64,000 nucleotides of DNA, taken from the NCBI GenBank assembly GCA_019843655.1, contig JACDQD010000010.1:11267637-11331636 (forward strand), in the 5' to 3' direction. The stretch is from Lethocerus indicus (taxonomy: Eukaryota; Arthropoda; Insecta; Hemiptera; Belostomatidae). Positions 61,096-64,000 of this stretch are shown here, in pieces (position 1 is the first letter of the stretch; each line of letters opens with the position of its first letter). The notes beneath the pieces were generated by a model that did not search any database, was not told the origin of the DNA, and saw only the letters and a list, made by a program, of their open reading frames with translations. The translations under genes and the position numbers were made by a program.

Positions 61096-63340
61096 TCGAC
61101 AAGGAAAACCAGAAAACAAAGCTAATATAACATGCAAATTTCCTATATGTTATTAAATATGATGACTGAATAAAGTAGGGTGTAAATCATTTGACGAATA
61201 ACACGAAATAATTCGTAAAATACAAAAAGATTTCGCATCTCGGACGAGTTGACGTTGAAAGTAGTAGATCCTATCGGTACGGATAGATTATATTTAGTCA
61301 CTGTGTGAAAGTTTTGCTCTCAATTCTGCCCGCCGACTAGTTTTTTAACATTCACTTCTGAACTAATTTATCCCTCTTCACCGTCGTCCCAACGCCGTTG
61401 TAGACAGTGGACAATGAATTTATGTTTCCAATACATAGGAAATTCGATAGTATTTAAATATTATATTCGATCATACTTAAAAAAAGATAGAAAGATGGAA
61501 AAAGAATGTGCAGAAAATTTGATAAGAAAGACGGTCTAGCAGTTCTGGGTCGTTAAACACCTTGTAATGCATTGATTACGATCAAGTCAAATTGAGTGAC
61601 TAATAAACGATTCGTTGATAACATATTCTTGCTTAGTGTTGCAATTTCGAATGTGAAACGCTTCATACACCTTGTTTATCGAATTAAACCTTAAACCACC
61701 TCATATAGTTTGACAAATTGTCGATTCGGAAAGCTACTACTTGCAACTATGAACTGCCTCTCTGGAGATATCGTGAAAAATAGACTATGTATCTATTAAT
61801 GTTTTAAACTGAACATTTATACTATCGACAAACAACGGTGCAACCGGTCAAGTGACCCCACTACCCGTGTAACTCGTGTATTATTTTCACTCCTTTCTGA
61901 ATCATCAATTTACCAACCCTTAGTAAAATATAAAGAGGACGTAGCGATGCTCGATAGCGTACTTAAATAAACCAACGCATTGACAAAGATTTACAAGCGG
62001 CATATAAATCACTCCCGGGGGAGATCGACACCCCAAGATACATTACATGCCTTGTACAAGATTACTATGCGTTAAGCGAGTCCCCGAGATATTGGATTTA
62101 CACGAACACTCCTGTTTCGTTTTGTATCCTGAAATTGCATCAACCAACTTATAGCAACGTGGAAAACAAGCATTTTCTAATAGACGGATTGACAAATTCT
62201 TATAGTTAGTTGAAAAAAAAATCAATATACGAATAAATTTCGGACTGCAATATATTTATATTGATTAATGGGGTTTAATGGGCTATTTTTTCACAGCGAA
62301 AGAGATTTGATTAATGTAGTGGAAGATCGTTTTACAGAAGATATCCTCTGTATACTTTGACTTTTGGTGGGGAACGAAATGGTTATGACGAAGCTTCATA
62401 AGTAACACCGTGGAACTGCAAGACTTATTTTGTTTATCCTATCATAAACTATTGAGGTCATAAATGAATAAGCATCGAATCAGGGAACAGGACTGAAATC
62501 TGAAATGCGGACGAGCGCTGTTTATTTACCTGGCGCAGGCTGTAAATAACTGTAATTCGAACCGGTTTATTTGTTAATTTTAATTAGCCCGCGACGCTGG
62601 CTCAACAACAATAAGACTACAGCTTGTAAACAACAAAGTGTGTAGGCCCCATAGCGCGGTGCACGGATCGTGGGCTTTTGCCGTTTTGTCTCACGCTGAA
62701 TACCACATCTAGAAACCATGACCAATTATATTGCACCGGCGGCCGAGAATTTAACGAACTAAAATTAAATCCGACGACGCTAATTTCCCTCGTCAGTTGT
62801 GTATGATTACTTTTTTGTTATTATATCGTACGCGCGTTCCTATCGCAGCGTTCGCATCGGGAACGCACCTAATTGCAAGCCCCCCCTCGTTAAGGGTATA
62901 GAAACCAGTTAACGGGCATGAATGGGAGAGCCCAGTTCGCCGAATGAATAGCCGCCAAAGTTTTGTGCCAAAATATATCATTTTTTAGTCCTGAAGGGTT
63001 GGGACACGCGAAACAGAGTCGAACGGGAAAAAGCTAGGCAACTCAGGAAGAATTGAAATACAATTTAGAAACCCATTACAAGTTATTAACCGAGAATACT
63101 TCTATAATGGGACGCATGCCTTGTGCTCGAAGCGACGATTAGCCGGACCGTAACTTTGGCGTCGCGACTTACGACGGGACGGAAAAAAATTAATCAAAAA
63201 ACCTCTCGAGTTTTCATCGCGCGATTCAGTCCACAAATCAAAGCACCAGGAGTACTTACTGGTAGGTTGGGGGTCTATTAAACGACAGTCTTTAAAGGAG
63301 TGATGGACGACAAGGTTGTTAGCGGACCTGACACGGCGTG
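61096..63340. other. AT-rich non-coding stretch
   Basis: No gene recognised. An octamer ATGCAAAT lies at 61132-61139 and a TGATTAATGG near 62262. GC-richer at 62640-62780 with nothing else seen. Confidence 0.6.
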
Positions 63341-63560
63341 TGGGACAACTGTCCATCTAGGGGCACGGCCTCTCGGCCGCGATCCCCCATTCCCTCTATC
63401 TATCTCTCTCTCTCGCTCTCTCTCTTCTAATGGGTCGAATAGAAATCGGTAAAGAAAAATGGCGCAATTAATAAATGTCTCGGAAAGGACGGATCGCTCT
63501 GTCGCAAATAGAAATCACGTACGGGACCGACACGGCGGCCCCCGGTTCTGACGTCGGCCG
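63341..63560. other. GC-rich patch with CT tract
   Basis: CT/CTAT-rich segment 63393-63427 within a CGGCC-rich block. No gene recognised. Confidence 0.55.
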
Positions 63561-64000
63561 TCGACACATATTCCATGTCCCATAACTTAAATGAGCAGCC
63601 TTAGAAATGCCTTACTCGTGTAATTACTCTACCCTTATTTTATTTCCACTGTAAAATTCAAGTAAAGACCGTAAATTGAACACATGCGGTCCGTCCTACA
63701 CCAAAAACAGCTATTTTCATTTTCACTATTTAAGAGTCAAACCATCTAAGTACTTAGATCACCAAAAAAATTAGCATACTGATAATATTCCATTTTCCAT
63801 AATCACAGATAAGATGTTTTTATTTCAAGCCGAAACTACAACCTTCAATTATATTTGTAACGATGTGATCGATGTGATAACACGAATATGCTAAATATTA
63901 TGGACTATTATTGTACTATGAGTTAGGCGGCTTGGTGGACAACTCCATTCTGTCTATTCTATTTAAAATACAGTTGTAAATTATTAATTTGTACCTATAC
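63561..64000. other. AT-rich right end
   Basis: No gene recognised. The only structure is a 9-mer tandem, CGATGTGAT twice at 63861-63878. Confidence 0.6.
63861..63878 (+). repeat. Tandem duplication of a 9-mer
   Basis: CGATGTGAT twice, head to tail. Confidence 0.95.

Overview
This window reads as non-coding nuclear DNA of a eukaryote, most likely an arthropod and plausibly an insect. I recognise no protein-coding gene, rRNA, tRNA, snRNA or miRNA in it. The longest ATG-initiated open frames are about 130-165 codons. They are either low-complexity (antisense of a polypurine tract, or read through a GA microsatellite) or have no recognisable domain, and their number and length fit chance in 64 kb of AT-leaning sequence. 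There is no bacterial or phage gene packing, no CRISPR array and no operon. The arthropod call is weak. It rests on a short run of the insect-type telomere unit CCTAA (18586-18601), long GA/CT microsatellites, and CpG that does not look depleted by eye. I cannot name the species.

The layout is a mosaic. Long AT-rich stretches of 1-4 kb alternate with GC- and CpG-rich patches of about 150-500 bp. The clearest patches are near 100-480, 2440-2640, 5740-5960, 6270-6530, 7600-7880, 8880-9320, 12240-12670, 14980-15450, 17890-18260, 21600-22180, 27760-28010, 29040-30040, 34640-34960, 36960-37130, 38100-38370, 41050-41500, 47140-47620, 50660-51180, 51900-53000, 53860-54220, 58500-58900, 60480-60920 and 63340-63560. 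Several patches carry G-quadruplex motifs, G or C homopolymers of 9-13 bases, and the 8-mer GGCCGGCC, which occurs five times. Many patches are interleaved with TAAT-type homeodomain cores and octamer-like ATGCAAAT. This texture fits an intergenic or intronic regulatory landscape, but that is inference: I cannot test conservation.

Repeats make up most of what can be stated firmly: a 125-bp (GA)n array at 34508, shorter GA/CT arrays at 39358, 42497, 41377, 40554 and 63393, a 52-bp (AT)n array at 40256, and a GGA/GAA array at 9071. There are also small tandem duplications and about a dozen short inverted repeats. The densest unexplained structure is 51.9-53.2 kb, where diverged copies of one sequence recur (17 bp and 13 bp exact matches in colinear order), with an extra ACGTG-containing direct repeat between them. 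Two weak hAT-like transposon ends (24544, 60053), one TATA box enclosed in a perfect hairpin (22759-22778) and one short open frame with a strong start context ending at a possible splice donor (4733) are the other leads. No known multi-gene system is visible.
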